Source: Phragmites australis (taxonomy: Eukaryota; Streptophyta; Magnoliopsida; Poales; Poaceae). Taken from it: 64,000 bases of DNA. Where the stretch lies: contig NC_084922.1 in the NCBI RefSeq assembly GCF_958298935.1, positions 1,552,501-1,616,500 on the forward strand, written 5' to 3'. The translations under genes and the position numbers were made by a program. Shown here piece by piece: positions 43,941-54,994 of the stretch; the first letter of the stretch is position 1; each line of letters begins with the position of its first letter. The notes below the pieces were generated by a model. The model searched no databases, had not been told where the DNA came from, and was given only the letters and a program-made list of their open reading frames with translations.

Positions 43941-45065
43941 GAACAGTAACTGAAATTTGAATTTAAAAATTCGAAAAAAAAAATTAAAAAAATTCAAACA
44001 AAATCTAAAAAAAAACTAAACACAATTCTAAGATATTCTGTGAAAAACAATTTCAAAAATAATGTCGTTTGCATCATATTCTATAGGGATAAAGTTTGAA
44101 AAAAAATGAAAAAAATTGAAACGTGCGGCTCAGTTATTAACTCACGTTAAGGAAAAGTGTAACATGCAAACACATATTTTTCTTGTATAAAACGTATTTT
44201 AAGAGAATCTTTAAAATTGATTTCACTTTATTTAGAGTTTTATTAAATTCTCTATGATTTTTACAAAGTTCACAAGCATACAGTGAATATGTTAAGAAAC
44301 AGCATTGTAATTAACTTTTTCATGTCTACTATTATTTTTTCTACGTAAATCATAGTATAAATAAGCTAATGAAAGTGGTTTCACTAATTTTTGAGGTGTG
44401 ATGAGTCAGTTATGAATTAATCTAGTCGCAACACATTTACACAATCATGCATGTTACAATAACTAATTCATGAGTTCATGCATTTTTAACAGATATAGGA
44501 TCATGTAAGAATACTAACAAAATTAGTTTCATGATTTTTGGATTAGCAAAGAGTAAACTATGCATTTAACTTGGTTTAAAAAATAAATTTTCTTACAAAA
44601 AATTTTGAACTTTTTTATGAGTGTAAATACTTTTATCATGTAGATCATGTTACAAGGAAGCCAACAAAATTTTTTTCACTTGATTTGAAGCTCAGATGAA
44701 TTAGTTATTGATTTTACAAGATTGAGCCCTTTTTTAGGTTTTTTGTTGAACTGCACGGAAATTCGATAAAATCGCCCGATAAATCAAGAAAACCGAGCAG
44801 TTACCGATCCAAACCGCTCGGTAACCGACCAAATAAAAAATACGAGAAAATCACTCGGTAACCGACCCAAACCGCTCGGTAACCGACCAAAACCGAGCGG
44901 TTACCGAGAGGGCAAAAACACGATTTTTTTTGCAAAAATTCAAATTTTGCCGAATGAATTTTCTCTGATTTTTTTTGAATTTTTGACCGGTAACCGCGGT
45001 TACCGCGAGATTTCGGTTACTGCCGGAGCTCGGTTACCGAGCTCCGGTCGGTAACGTGAACCCTG
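43941..45065. mobile_element. uncharacterised repeat with CGGTAACCG palindromes
   Basis: AT-rich interior; the right 280 bp hold at least eight copies of TCGGTAACCG or its complement CGGTTACCGA in both orientations (44,795-45,055), several joined as CGAGCGGTTACCGAG-like palindromes. The left end has AGAAACCGAACAGTAACTG, a weak inverted counterpart. It looks like a non-autonomous DNA element whose exact ends I cannot set. Confidence 0.45.
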
Positions 45066-45779
45066 GACCCAGGTGCGGCTGGAGTTGGAGGACCGCACCG
45101 CCGAGTGTAGATTGATGGACTGTTCGAGCTTCCATGCTTAAAGAAAGAACGTGTCTGGAAATATGGCACGAGGTCTGGAAATATGGCAGCAGAAAGCCGG
45201 TGCTACATTCGTTCTTAAATATGTGTCATTTTAAAATTTTAATTTTGTTTTTAAATATATGTCGTTTTAGATTTTTAGTGATGTTTTACTATAGTGCATA
45301 TATTAAAGTCTATTAAAAAGTAGAGTTTTAATTCAATTAGTGTGGTGTATTGGTGGCTTATGTGAAATCGAGAGGGGGTAAACATATCATGTATGAAAGA
45401 ATATATTATAATCTTGTTCTATGTGCTAAATGTTAAAACGACATATAAAAGAGATAGATAGTATTTTATTTTGTGTGCACGCGGCTCGTCAATAAACAGG
45501 TGCACAACTTTTACTAGTTAAGTATGGGTAGGTGGGCGTAGGCCCCTGAGCCAGCCACCCGCTTAGGGAGGGTCTAAGAAAAGTCATGAGTGTATAGATG
45601 TATATCTAAATTTTTTGCAAAAAAAATCTATATATACGACCCTGCAGTCCACTATCACGCCACACTCGACGCAAACGGAAGTATGACACACGCACGCATG
45701 AGTCAAATAGCAGTATCATCAAAACCTAGAAGCAAGTGACGGTGGCGGCGCGAGCCGGGAGGAGGTGGTCTGGTGGAGC
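45066..45779. other. intergenic, nothing recognised
   Basis: AT-rich and without a coding frame of note; it ends where similarity to Ty3 integrase begins. Confidence 0.5.
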
Positions 45780-45799
45780 ACCTTTTTGCATTACTCTAT

Positions 45800-46370
45800 T
45801 CACACTTGCTCTAAGCAGTGGCTGAAATGGTTACCTCTGTTAAAGTATTGGTATAACACAACTTACCACTTAGCTCTGAAGCACTCCCTATTTGAGGTCT
45901 TGTATGGTCACCAACCTCGACATTTCGGTTTGGATTAGTTTTTGTCAGTCCTGTCCAAGACCTTGACCAGTGGCTGTTTGGAAGGAAACTCATGGAAAGT
46001 GTTATCCGACAACACTTAGTTCGAGAACAAAACAGAATGAAACAACAAGCAGATAAAAACATGTCAGGTCATTCTTTCGAGGTGGATGATGAAGTCTTTC
46101 TAAAAATTCAACCATACGTATAGTCCTCTTGTCAAAAGCTTCTTTTCAAGTACTTTGGACCTTACCGTGTATTGGAGAAGATTGGGAAATCAGCTTATTG
46201 ATTGGAACTTCCATCTCATAGTGATATACATCTGATGTTTCATGTTTCTCAACTCAAGAAAGCAATAAGTAACAAACAAGTAATTCCATCTTTGCCTGAC
46301 TCTTCTTCTCAGCTGCAAATTCCCGAAATGATCCTTCAGAGTAGGTTGGCCCAACGAGGTGACAAGACTA
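45800..46370 (+). pseudogene. Ty3 integrase C-terminal remnant
   Basis: Readable pieces are TYHLALKHSLFEVLYGHQP, then in another frame NRMKQQADK and EVDDEVFLKIQPY, and after a TAG KYFGPYRVLEKIGKSAY and FHVSQLKKAI. This is the usual integrase C-terminal/chromo-like order of Ty3 elements. Stops and at least one frameshift interrupt it. Confidence 0.82.
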
Positions 46371-46611
46371 TGTTAGAGATAATCTTGTATTTCGGTTTGA
46401 GAGAGTTTCGGTACAGACCTATAGATGGAATTGAATCAAACTAGGCTAGATATATAGAAAGTATCTGTTGATATCTTCCTGTACTCGGATTCTCTCCAGA
46501 GACCAAATACAACTTGTTGTAACCATAGCCATGTTTTGTTCGGCCTATATCAACATGCAAATCGTGGCCTCTGCGGAGGTAGAAATGCTTCCATAGATAG
46601 ACAATCTCATA
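46371..46611 (+). repeat. 5' LTR of Copia-C
   Basis: 241 bp, TGTTAGAGATAATC...AATCTCATA. The LTR end may be at ..CTCA (46609) if a two-base spacer precedes the primer site. Confidence 0.88.
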
Positions 46612-46644
46612 TGGTAACAGAGCCTCTCCTCTACGGCTCATCCA

Positions 46645-49600
46645 TGGCGAGCGACGGTTCTTCATCATCTGCCTCCCCCGGTCTGGTGCTGATGCCTTCG
46701 CTCGGACACCCAGTCATAGAAAAACTCACAAAGACAAACTATCAGTTCTGGAAAGCGCTGGTGCTGCCATCAATTTGCAGCGCCATGCTTGAGGGCTTTC
46801 TGGATGGATCTGAAGTCGCACCAGCAAGAGATGTTGATGTTGTTCTAGGTGACAAGACAGTAAAAGCCATGAATCCTGCATACGTGCAATGGATATCCCG
46901 AGACCAATAGGTTCTAAGTTACCTGCTATCATCTCTTTCTCGAGAAGTACTAACACAAGTAGTCGCAATGAAGACTTCAGCGCAGGTGTGGAAGGCTATT
47001 GAGGACATGTTCTCCTCTCAAACGCGTGTGAGGTCAGTCAATACCCACATTGCATTGGCCACAACCCAGAAGGGCAGCATGACGGTTGCCGAATACGTTG
47101 GGAAGATGAGGGCACTTGGAGACGAGATGGCATCTGCCGGTAAGCCCTTGGATGAAGAAGAGATGGTCTCGTATATTCTAACCAGTCTCGATGTTGATTA
47201 CAATCCGATTGTTTCGGCTATTGTTGCTCGTGTCGAACCTATCACAGTTAATAAACTCTATGCTCAACTTTTAAGTTTTGAGACACGGATGGAATTGCTT
47301 CAGGGCGATCCTCACTTTCAATCTTCTGTTAACGCTGCCTCACGTGGTGGTCGTAACAATTTCAACTCACGTGGTCGAGGCAGGCGTGGGCGCGGCCATG
47401 ACAGAGGACATGGGGGTTATTCTAGCAACAACCGATCGAATAGCAGCAGTAGCAATAATGGTAATACCTCACGCTGGCCAAGCTGTCAAATTTGTCACAA
47501 GAACGGGCATGCTGCAGTCAACTGCTGGAATAGGTTTGATCTAGATTTTGTTCCAGAAGAACGAAGTGCGGCTGTGGCAACGAACTCCTACGGTGTTGAT
47601 ACAAATTGGTACACAGATACAGGAGCTACATATCACATCACCAGTGAACTTGATAAGTTGACTGTTCATGACAAGTATAATGGCAAAGATCAAATAAAGA
47701 CAGCAAGTGGTGCAGGTATAAATATTAATCACATTGGACATGCTATTGTTTGCACCCCTAGTCGTAATCTTCATCTAAATAACGTGCTTCATGTTCCACA
47801 AGCTGCCAAAAATCTTGTTTCTGTTAATCGTCTTGCCACTGATAATAGAGCTTTTCTTGAATTTCATCCTAATTTTTTCTTGATTAAGGATCAGGCAATG
47901 AAGAAAATTCTTCTTCGAGGCACATGTGAAGGAGGTCTCTACCCTCTGTCCTCAAATCCTTCCGATCCAAGAAAGCAAGCATTAGGAGTCCTCAAGCCCT
48001 CTTCAACGCAATGGCATAGTCGTCTAGGACATCCCTCGTCTCATATTGTCCAACAAGTCATTAGCAAAAATAGTCTTCCTTGTTCTAGTAACGTAGATAA
48101 AGAGTCAGTGTGTGATGCATGTCAACAGGCTAAAAGCCATCAATTGCCATATTCTAAATCATCGAGTGTATCTAGTGTACCCTTAGAATTAATCTTCTCT
48201 GATGTATGGGGTTCTGCTCCAGAATCTTTTGGAAGAAAGACATACTATGTAAGCTTTATCGATGATTATAGAAAATTTACGTAGATATATTTGCTTAAGC
48301 ACAAGTCTGAAGTATTCCAAAAGTTTCATGATTTCCAAAATCTTGTTGAAAGGTTGTTCAGTCGCAAGATTCTTGCTATGCAAACAGATTGGGGTGGAGA
48401 GTATGAGAAACTTAACTCCTTTTTTTTCTCAGAAAGTTGGCATCACACACCTTTTTTCATGTCCTCATGCTCATCAACAAAACGGTGCTGCCGAGCGTAA
48501 GCATAGTCATATAGTAGAGGTTGGTCTTTACCTTCTTGATCATGCATCCATGCCCCTCAAATTTTGGGATGAAGCTTTTCTTACAGCCACATATCTCATT
48601 AATCGCACACCTAGCAAAATGATTCGGCATTCCACTCCTTTAGAAAAGCTCTTCCAATAAAAACCAGATTATTCTTCTCTTCGGATTTTTGGGTGTGCAT
48701 GTTGGCCTAATCTTCGTCCCTATAATTCTAGGAAGCTTCAATTTCGATCCAAGCGTTGTGCTTTCCTTGGTTATAGTCATCTTCATAAAGGGTTTAAGTG
48801 CCTTGATATTGCTACAGGATGAGTCTATATTTCTCGTGATGTTGTTTCTGATGAGAATGTTTTTCCGTTTTCTCAATTACACTCTAATGCCAGGGCTCGT
48901 CTTCAGTATGAGATTCTCCTTTTACCATCTCGTCTTGCTCGGGGTGCACCAGTACATAGTCCATTGATTAATATATCTGCAGATTCTGGAACTAACCATG
49001 CAGGGTCTGGAGCGATTTTACCACAGATGGATCAACCAAATCATTATTTTCTGTCTTCTCCGCAGCAAATCAGCAGCATAGGTCTCCATGGCAATTCAGC
49101 TGCTCCATTGTATTTGGGATCTTGGCTGCCACTGGCCGATTCCCTGCCACCGGCTAATGGTGTCTTGTGGCCAGATCAGACAGATGCAATCCCACTAGGT
49201 GCATCTACTCCAGCCGCATTATCTTCTATCCAGTCGTCAGCTCTGCTTGTCAATTCTTCCACGTCGATAGAATTTGCAGCTCTGGTTGCGCCACAGGTTC
49301 TTCCGCTCATCCAGCTAGTGCCTCAGGATTGTCGTCTCCAACTTCTTCAGGTATTGCTGCTCCTGAATATGATCATGTTTCTGTTCAGACCTGTCCTGTC
49401 ACTCGGCTACAGAGAGGGATACGCAAGCCAAAGGTATATACAGATGGTACTATTCGATATGTTCTTTTGACAGCCACATGTGAGCCTCAAAATTTGCATG
49501 AGGCTTTGCACAATGCTTCTTGGAATACTGCAATGGATGCTGAATATAATGCTCTTATTACTAATAAACCCTGGCATCTAGTACCATCAACCCATGGGAG

Positions 49601-51035
49601 AAATGTGATCGAGTGTAAATGGGTATATAAAATTAAACGTAAGGCAGATGGCACTATAGACAAGTATAAGGCCAGACTGGTTGCTAAAGGTATTAAGCAA
49701 CGATATGGTATTGACTATGAAGATACTTTCAGTCTAGTTGTTAAAGCTGCTACTATCAGATTAGTTCTCAGCTACTATCAGATTAGTTCTCTCTATTGCA
49801 ATATCTAAGGGATGAAACCTTCACCAATTGGATGTGCAGAACGTGTTTCTTGATGGTGTTCTAGAGGAGGATGTGTACATGAGGCAACCTTCGGGATATG
49901 AAGATAAGTCTATGCCTCATCATATATGTAAATTGGATAAAGCTCTATATAGGTTAAAACAAGCACCTCGAGCATGGTACTCTCGCTTAAGTATGAAGTT
50001 GCAAGCTCTGGGTTTCTGTTCATCTAAGGCTAACACTTCTCTGTTTTTCTACAATAAAGGCAATGCCATTATATTTTTATTAATATATGTTGATGATATA
50101 ATTGTTGCAAGGTCCTCTAAAGAAGCAACAATGGCACTGCTTTGAGATCTTCAAACTGAGTTTGCTCTCAAAGATTTAGGTGATCTTCACTATTTTCTGG
50201 GGATTGAAGTAAATAAGGTACGTGGAAGTCTTTTGTTGACGCAAAAAAATATACTATGGATTTATTGAAGCGTGTAGGAATGATGAATTGCAAGCCAGTT
50301 GCTACACCACTTTCTGTTATAGAGAACTTGTCAGCCTATGTGGGAGATTTGTTAGGTCCTGAGGATATAACCCATTATAGAAGTATTGTTGGGGCCTTAC
50401 AATATTTAACTCTGACTCGACCAGATATTACTTTTCCAGTAAATAAAGTTTGTCAGTATTTACACTCTCCTTCTACTCAACATTGGACAACAGTAAAAAG
50501 GATTCTGAGGTACTTAAAATATACATTGGGTACTGGTTTAAGAAATGATCAGTCATCATCTATGCTTGTCAGTACCTTTTCTGATGTAGATTGGGCTGGA
50601 TGCTCAGATGATAGAAGATCTATAGGAGGTTTTGCTGTGTTTCTTAGAACGAATCTAATATCATGGATTGCAAGAAAGCAAGCAACTGTATCAAGATCAA
50701 GTACAGAAGCTGAATACAAGGCGTTGGCTAATGCAACTGTAGAAATTATGTGGGTTCAGACGTTGCTTGATGAATTAGGTGTTAAATCTCCTCGAGCTGC
50801 TCGTTTATGGTGTGATAATATTGGTGCTACTTATCTTTCTACAAATCTGTTGTTTCATGCAAGGACGAAATATATTGAGGTGGATTATCAGTTTGTCCGA
50901 GAACGGGTTGCTAAAAAATTATTAGATATTCAATTTGTTCCAACGGGGGATCAAGTTGTAGATGGCTTCACCAAATCGCTGTCAGCTCGAAGTCTAGAAG
51001 TATTTAAGCGTAATCTTAACTTAGATAAGTTATGA
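46645..51035 (+). pseudogene. Copia-C gag-pol polyprotein, a few lesions
   Basis: ATG at about 46645 (MASDGSSSSASPG). Gag contains LTKTNYQFWKA, a TAG near 46,910, then AQVWKAIEDMFSSQTR and an RGRG-rich tail with zinc knuckle CQICHKNGHAAVNC. Protease: WYTDTGATYHITS at about 47,610. Integrase: WHSRLGHPSS, the CDACQQAK zinc motif and FSDVWG, then TAG near 48,282, AMQTDWGGEY, a frameshift near 48,430, and [30 protein letters not shown], then a 22-bp tandem duplication (49749-49770 and 49771-49792) breaks the frame; after that [15 protein letters not shown] and the YVDD active site. RNase [21 protein letters not shown], and a normal TGA at 51,033. Not functional, but only a handful of changes from open. 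Confidence 0.92.
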
Positions 51036-51046
51036 TTGAGGGGGAG

Positions 51047-51287
51047 TGTTAGACATAATCTTGTATTTCGGTTTGAGAGTGTTTTGGTGCAGACCTATAG
51101 ATGGAATTGAATCAAACTAGGCTAGAGATATAGAAAGAATCTGTTGATATCTTCCTGTACTCGGATTCTCTCCAGAGACGGAATACAACTCGCTGTAACC
51201 ATAGCCGTATTTTGTTCGGCCTATATCAACATGCAAATCGCGGCCTCTGCGGAGCTAGAAACGCTTCCATAGATAGACAATCTCATA
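51047..51287 (+). repeat. 3' LTR of Copia-C
   Basis: 241 bp, collinear with the 5' LTR without indels by eye, with scattered substitutions. Confidence 0.88.
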
Positions 51288-51422
51288 GACTGTACCGCAA
51301 ATACTGGTGAAGTGGTCACGGATGCCTCAAGCCTTGACGTCCTGAGAAGACACCGAACACCTACGACAGACCTTTCCCTTTGCTCCTGCTTGAGGACAAG
51401 CACGAACACAAGCCTAGGGGAG

Positions 51423-51776
51423 TGTATTCCAGATACGACAACAGGTGACAGCGGCACTGCAATAGCGGAAGAGGATCAAGCATCAGACAAGCCAAGAAGC
51501 AAACAGGCCTGTCATCCTAACATGTGCGTCCGTGAGCCGGAATGGCTCTGTAATGTCTGCTGGCTTGCGGGCCCGAGTGAGTATGGAAAGAGAGCTGTGT
51601 CTGAGTAGGAGAGATCGTGACTTATAGCTAGATGCGCGCTAGCCGGCTCCGGCAAGATGTTACTTTACCCTTCCTCTCTCTATCCCCTTCTCTCTCGGAG
51701 CATGTTACTGATGAATAGAACTCTCCATCCTTCCTCCAATTCTCCAATTCCTTCTACCTGTGTTGGGTCGCTAACA
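51423..51776 (+). repeat. 3' LTR of the Ty3 remnant
   Basis: 354 bp, TGTATTCCAGATACG...GGTCGCTAACA, directly after a GGGGAG purine tract. No second copy in the window, so the boundary rests on the terminal TG..CA and the tract only. Confidence 0.6.
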
Positions 51777-52142
51777 TTTTAATTGTTCGATCACGCCTGG
51801 TCCAATTTCCTTCCGAGCGTAGACACATGCTGGCTCGCTGAAAATCGTGAGGGGATGGATCATGCATGATTGCATGTTACCTCCGTGGCTGCAGAGATAA
51901 TTCCGACGATTCGAGGCGCGTAAGATTGCACTTCACCAACGCTTTTGCCGCCGACCAACATGACCCCACATATAGTCGTTCCAACTCCCAGACGACGAAC
52001 CGCACCTTCGTGAAGTGCTCCTTGCATGCTACAGAGCGCAGCAATAGCATCATGTACGTGTCATGTCAGTCAGAACATGAGCGATCGAAGGACGATGCAA
52101 ACTGCGCAATATTCCTCCATGTCGTGGCGTGTCACGAATTAC
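51777..52142. other. spacer, 5' part of a GDSL intron remnant
   Basis: Lies between the Ty3 LTR and the GDSL exon-2 fragment, immediately downstream of that exon's AG|GTAATT donor. I find no exon 3-5 sequence in it. Confidence 0.5.
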
Positions 52143-52364
52143 CTTGGGGTTAGTTGCAGAGCGAGGGCTTCATGGCGTCCAACCATCCCAGCTGATCACT
52201 GAGGGAGATGTTATTCGGAGGAACGCTTTCGCCGCCGTCCTGCTCGTAGAATGTTCGGTTCAATGCCGTGGCTCCGGCCATCGCGAAGTTTGCGCCTTGC
52301 TGGAAGTGGAAACTTTGGTTCGCCGCCAGCGAGGACGGAAGGAGAGGAAGCCCCAGTGCTCCAG
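52143..52364 (-). pseudogene. GDSL esterase/lipase exon-2 fragment
   Basis: 222 nt matching exon 2 of the intact copies (216 nt). It encodes GALGLPLLPSSLA, GANFAMAGATALN, SLSDQLGWLDAMKPSLCN and then a TAA in frame two codons before a good donor (CAAG|GTAATT at 52143/52142). An AG precedes the start on the minus strand. Exon 1, with the catalytic GDS, is not found upstream. Instead the upstream side is repeat-like sequence rich in GGGCCGGGCC. Confidence 0.85.
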
Positions 52365-52389
52365 GATCTTCATCCCAAAGCATTATTTA

Positions 52390-52729
52390 TTTATTTATTG
52401 GCAGGCCACAGAGTACACATGAGCATGGGTCGGGTCAAGCTGGGGTCGGGCCGGGCCGGGCCAAAGAAATGTTGATTGATTTCGGGCCTACTCCAGTCTG
52501 GCCGAAGAAAAGCCCACCAAGTAGAAAAAGTTGGGCCAAGCTTTGATCGGGTCAGGCCGCCCGAGTATTTTTTTTAGCAAAATAAATGAATCTAATGATT
52601 TGCGCCGAGCTCAGGCCCAGCTTGGGCATTTCGGGCCAAATTCCGCTGCCCGATCCTGGTCCAGAGCAAGCAGCCTGTGTTAATTTGGGCCAGGCTAGGG
52701 CTTTTTCCGATCGGTCTTGTTATGCTCAG
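52390..52729. repeat. GGGCCGGGCC-rich repeat of unknown class
   Basis: Contains repeated GGGCC/GGCCC words (CGGGCCGGGCCGGGCC at 52,450-52,465, then TTCGGGCC several times) and a TTTATTTATTTATT run at 52,384-52,398. I cannot assign it to a family. Confidence 0.4.
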
Positions 52730-52744
52730 GTCGTTAGAGCAGCT

Positions 52745-53362
52745 ACACCGCCCGCAGCGTGGTCTGCCGAGACTTCCAGAGGCCAGGACTCCAGAGACGA
52801 ACAAGGCGATTGGTGGGATCCTGGGCTAGCCCCCCCTCGCCTCGATGGCCAGCTAGCGTCGAAGGTCGAGGATGGTCCGGTCTCCTCTGTGGTCAGTAGT
52901 TTGTGCAGTTTTTAGTCAGTTATTAGGTTAGTTTCTATTTATTTTTTTGGATTTGGTAGAGATTTATTGGTGTTTTTGTTTTTTCTTGATTTCTCTATTA
53001 AGGAGGAATTTAGGAGATGCTTTTGTTCTCCGACATGTTGTATTAGTGTTTGTTTTTTTTTATATGTCGTTGCTTCTACTTCTTTAAAAAAGAAAGGTAT
53101 TTCCTACCCTGTCTTGGGTTCTCAACTTGTTCTTTGTGCTGCTCATGGTGATTTAAAAAAGTTAATGGTCTCCTACGGTCCTACCTCATCGGTGGAAGAA
53201 GTAGCGAAATCAACTCCTTCGATCCAGCCTGATAACGGTATTGGGAGAAGCTTAGAGATGTAAGGGTATGGGACCTGTGTTATATTACTTTTATTTTTCA
53301 GATTTCTAGTTATATATGTTTATGCTTAATAGAATAAAATCACTCCTTTCTTTAAAAAAAAA
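52745..53362 (+). mobile_element. poly(A) retroposon with 15-bp target duplication
   Basis: A 618-bp insertion ends in an A-tail (TTTAAAAAAAAA) and is flanked by the perfect 15-bp repeat GTCGTTAGAGCAGCT (52730-52744 and 53363-53377). That is the signature of LINE-driven target-primed reverse transcription. An AATAAA-like signal (AGAATAAAA) lies about 20 bp before the tail. A 98-codon open frame (52967-53263) has no motif I know. It may be a 5'-truncated LINE or a processed copy of a transcript. Confidence 0.85.
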
Positions 53363-53384
53363 GTCGTTAGAGCAGCTCAGTATG

Positions 53385-53560
53385 GGCGGGTGGGTCCATC
53401 GGCGATGCGATGGTTGGCCGCCTCGGCCGTCCCAGTCCACGTGCGCGGACGGGTCCCCGCAGGCGCTCACGCCCGGCATGCCGCACAGCGATGTGAGGTT
53501 CAAGTTGTACCTCCCGCCGCCGCAGCAGCAAGCTGCAGGGCGCCGTCCGTCCCGTTGAAT
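53385..53560 (-). pseudogene. GDSL esterase/lipase exon-5 fragment
   Basis: The strand and motifs match exon 5: an acceptor-like GG, FNGTDGAL, a one-base frameshift, CCCGGGRYNLNLTSLCGMPG, ACGDPSAHVDWDG. A deletion directly after DWDG removes the residues that hold the catalytic His of DxxH, so this copy is dead. It lies upstream, in minus-strand terms, of the exon-2 fragment, the reverse of gene order. Confidence 0.85.
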
Positions 53561-53575
53561 CCCAGGGCGTCTTTT

Positions 53576-53925
53576 TTTTTTTGTGAATTTCATGCGTCCA
53601 ATGTGATTCTTGTTATTATAGTTAGGAACAATTATGTGTACTGATGAAAATGGCTCACGTATTTTCTGGTGTGCATAATTTAAGTTTTGACATTATGTGA
53701 ACATTAAGAAATCTTGAGCTGTACAAACGATAAAAAACTCAAAGCCATGTCAGGATGGTGTCAGTGATGGACTCAGTGAGAAGAGAGAATAGGGAGGACG
53801 GCTAGTTCGAAAGACAGGAGTTGTGCAATACTGCAATGCGAGGCGACTGTGCAGGCGTGCAGCCTTGCCCACGCTGTGGACAGGCCAGCAACGGCTAACA
53901 GTATGACACCGTTGCATTTTGTAAC
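53576..53925. other. intergenic, nothing recognised
   Basis: About 350 bp of ordinary composition upstream of the exon-5 fragment. The missing GDSL exons 1-4 are not here. Confidence 0.5.
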
Positions 53926-54214
53926 TAGGGTTTGTTTGGTTGAGTTAAAGTTTTTTTTTTTTTTTGAAAAGCTAATTTTTTGATTTATGGTTTTTGCTGG
54001 TTGGCCTTTTGTTATTAGCTTTTGCAATTAATTTTTTAACTTCTCAATACACCAAAAGTCAGAAAAACTCTTTTCAACCTGCTTTCTAACTTTTAATTCA
54101 TTTCCTTATAAGCTAACTTTTCAACTTTCTAAAAACCAACTTAAAGTTGAGCTATTTGATTCAGCATTTGGCTTTCAAGAAGCAGAAGAAAAAAACCGAA
54201 CCAAATAGCCCTTA
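53926..54214. mobile_element. MITE, hAT-like
   Basis: About 289 bp, starting TAGGGTTTGTTTGGTT and ending AACCAAATAGCCCTTA, i.e. inverted ends with about 12 of 15 matching. The interior is AT-rich with no frame. Ends of this kind are common in grass hAT-type MITEs. An 8-bp target duplication is not clear. Confidence 0.6.
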
Positions 54215-54994
54215 GGACCCGTCGTCAAGCCTTGTGACGTCAATGTGTGTTGGCTCAACGTAAAGGCTTATGACCCCGAAGTTTTTGAAATGTCGGCTCC
54301 CTCTCTGCATCTCATTCAACATGGTATACCTCGGCGTTGTGACAAGACACACCGAGTTATGTGCCCTCGGCATTTTGGGTCAACACGAGATTTGGGTCCA
54401 TTCTTTGAAAAAGTTTCGTCAGGAATCCATTTGTGAAATTACACTGGGAAAGGTTGGGGAGAGACTTCCTTTTACTTTTGCGGTTCAATATAGCAACCTA
54501 TGTTATAATTATAGTAGTAACCTATGTAGAGATCATGTAGCAATTTATGTTATATAAAAAATATCTCTAAAATATATGTAATATGCATCTCATTTTGTTG
54601 TGTTCGATGTCATGAATATAATGGTGTGATCGGAATAGAAAATAGACAAAGGATAAGGGAGATGTGATCATTCCAAAATAATTTAACATGGTAGTACAAC
54701 AAACACACAACCCAAGTTCCTCGCTCATGTCAGCTATAGGATTAATGAGGCCGACTAGAGGGAGATGAATTGTCGGTTCTGAAATTATAAAAAACTTAAC
54801 CGGTTAAGATGCAAAATGGAAAACTAGATGTTACAACAAGACTAAACCTCAAAATTCTATGTCTCAACTATGTGCACTAACACCCAATGTCTTTATGAAA
54901 GGTTTGCAATCCTAGGGTGACAAATTAATCAAAATAATTCTAGAAATGTACATATCAAGAATATAACGCGTATGAATCTGAGCTATAGAGATAC
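54215..54994. other. intergenic / repeat-derived
   Basis: No gene. From about 54,660 the sequence (for example GATGAATTGTCGGTTCTG) resembles the flank after 59,953 in style, and the two probably formed one older repeat later split. Confidence 0.45.

Larger units (their letters stand above)
46371..51287 (+). mobile_element. nearly intact Copia retrotransposon (Copia-C)
   Basis: Two 241-bp LTRs (46371-46611 and 51047-51287) with very similar sequence surround gag-pol. TGGTAACAGAGCC (tRNA-Met-type primer site) follows the left LTR directly, and GAGGGGGAG precedes the right LTR. Flanks GACTA (46366-46370) and GACTG (51288-51292) match at 4 of 5. It inserted inside the Ty3 integrase remnant. Of the three Copia elements here it has the fewest lesions. 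Confidence 0.92.
45780..51776 (+). mobile_element. Ty3-type retrotransposon remnant split by Copia-C
   Basis: The left part (45,780-46,370) encodes the C-terminal end of a Ty3 integrase. The right part (51,288-51,776) holds the end of the element: a purine tract AGGGGAG and an LTR at 51423-51776 (354 bp, TGTATTCCAG...CGCTAACA). Copia-C inserted between them. The 5' portion is missing, so the remnant was truncated before or after that insertion. Confidence 0.7.
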
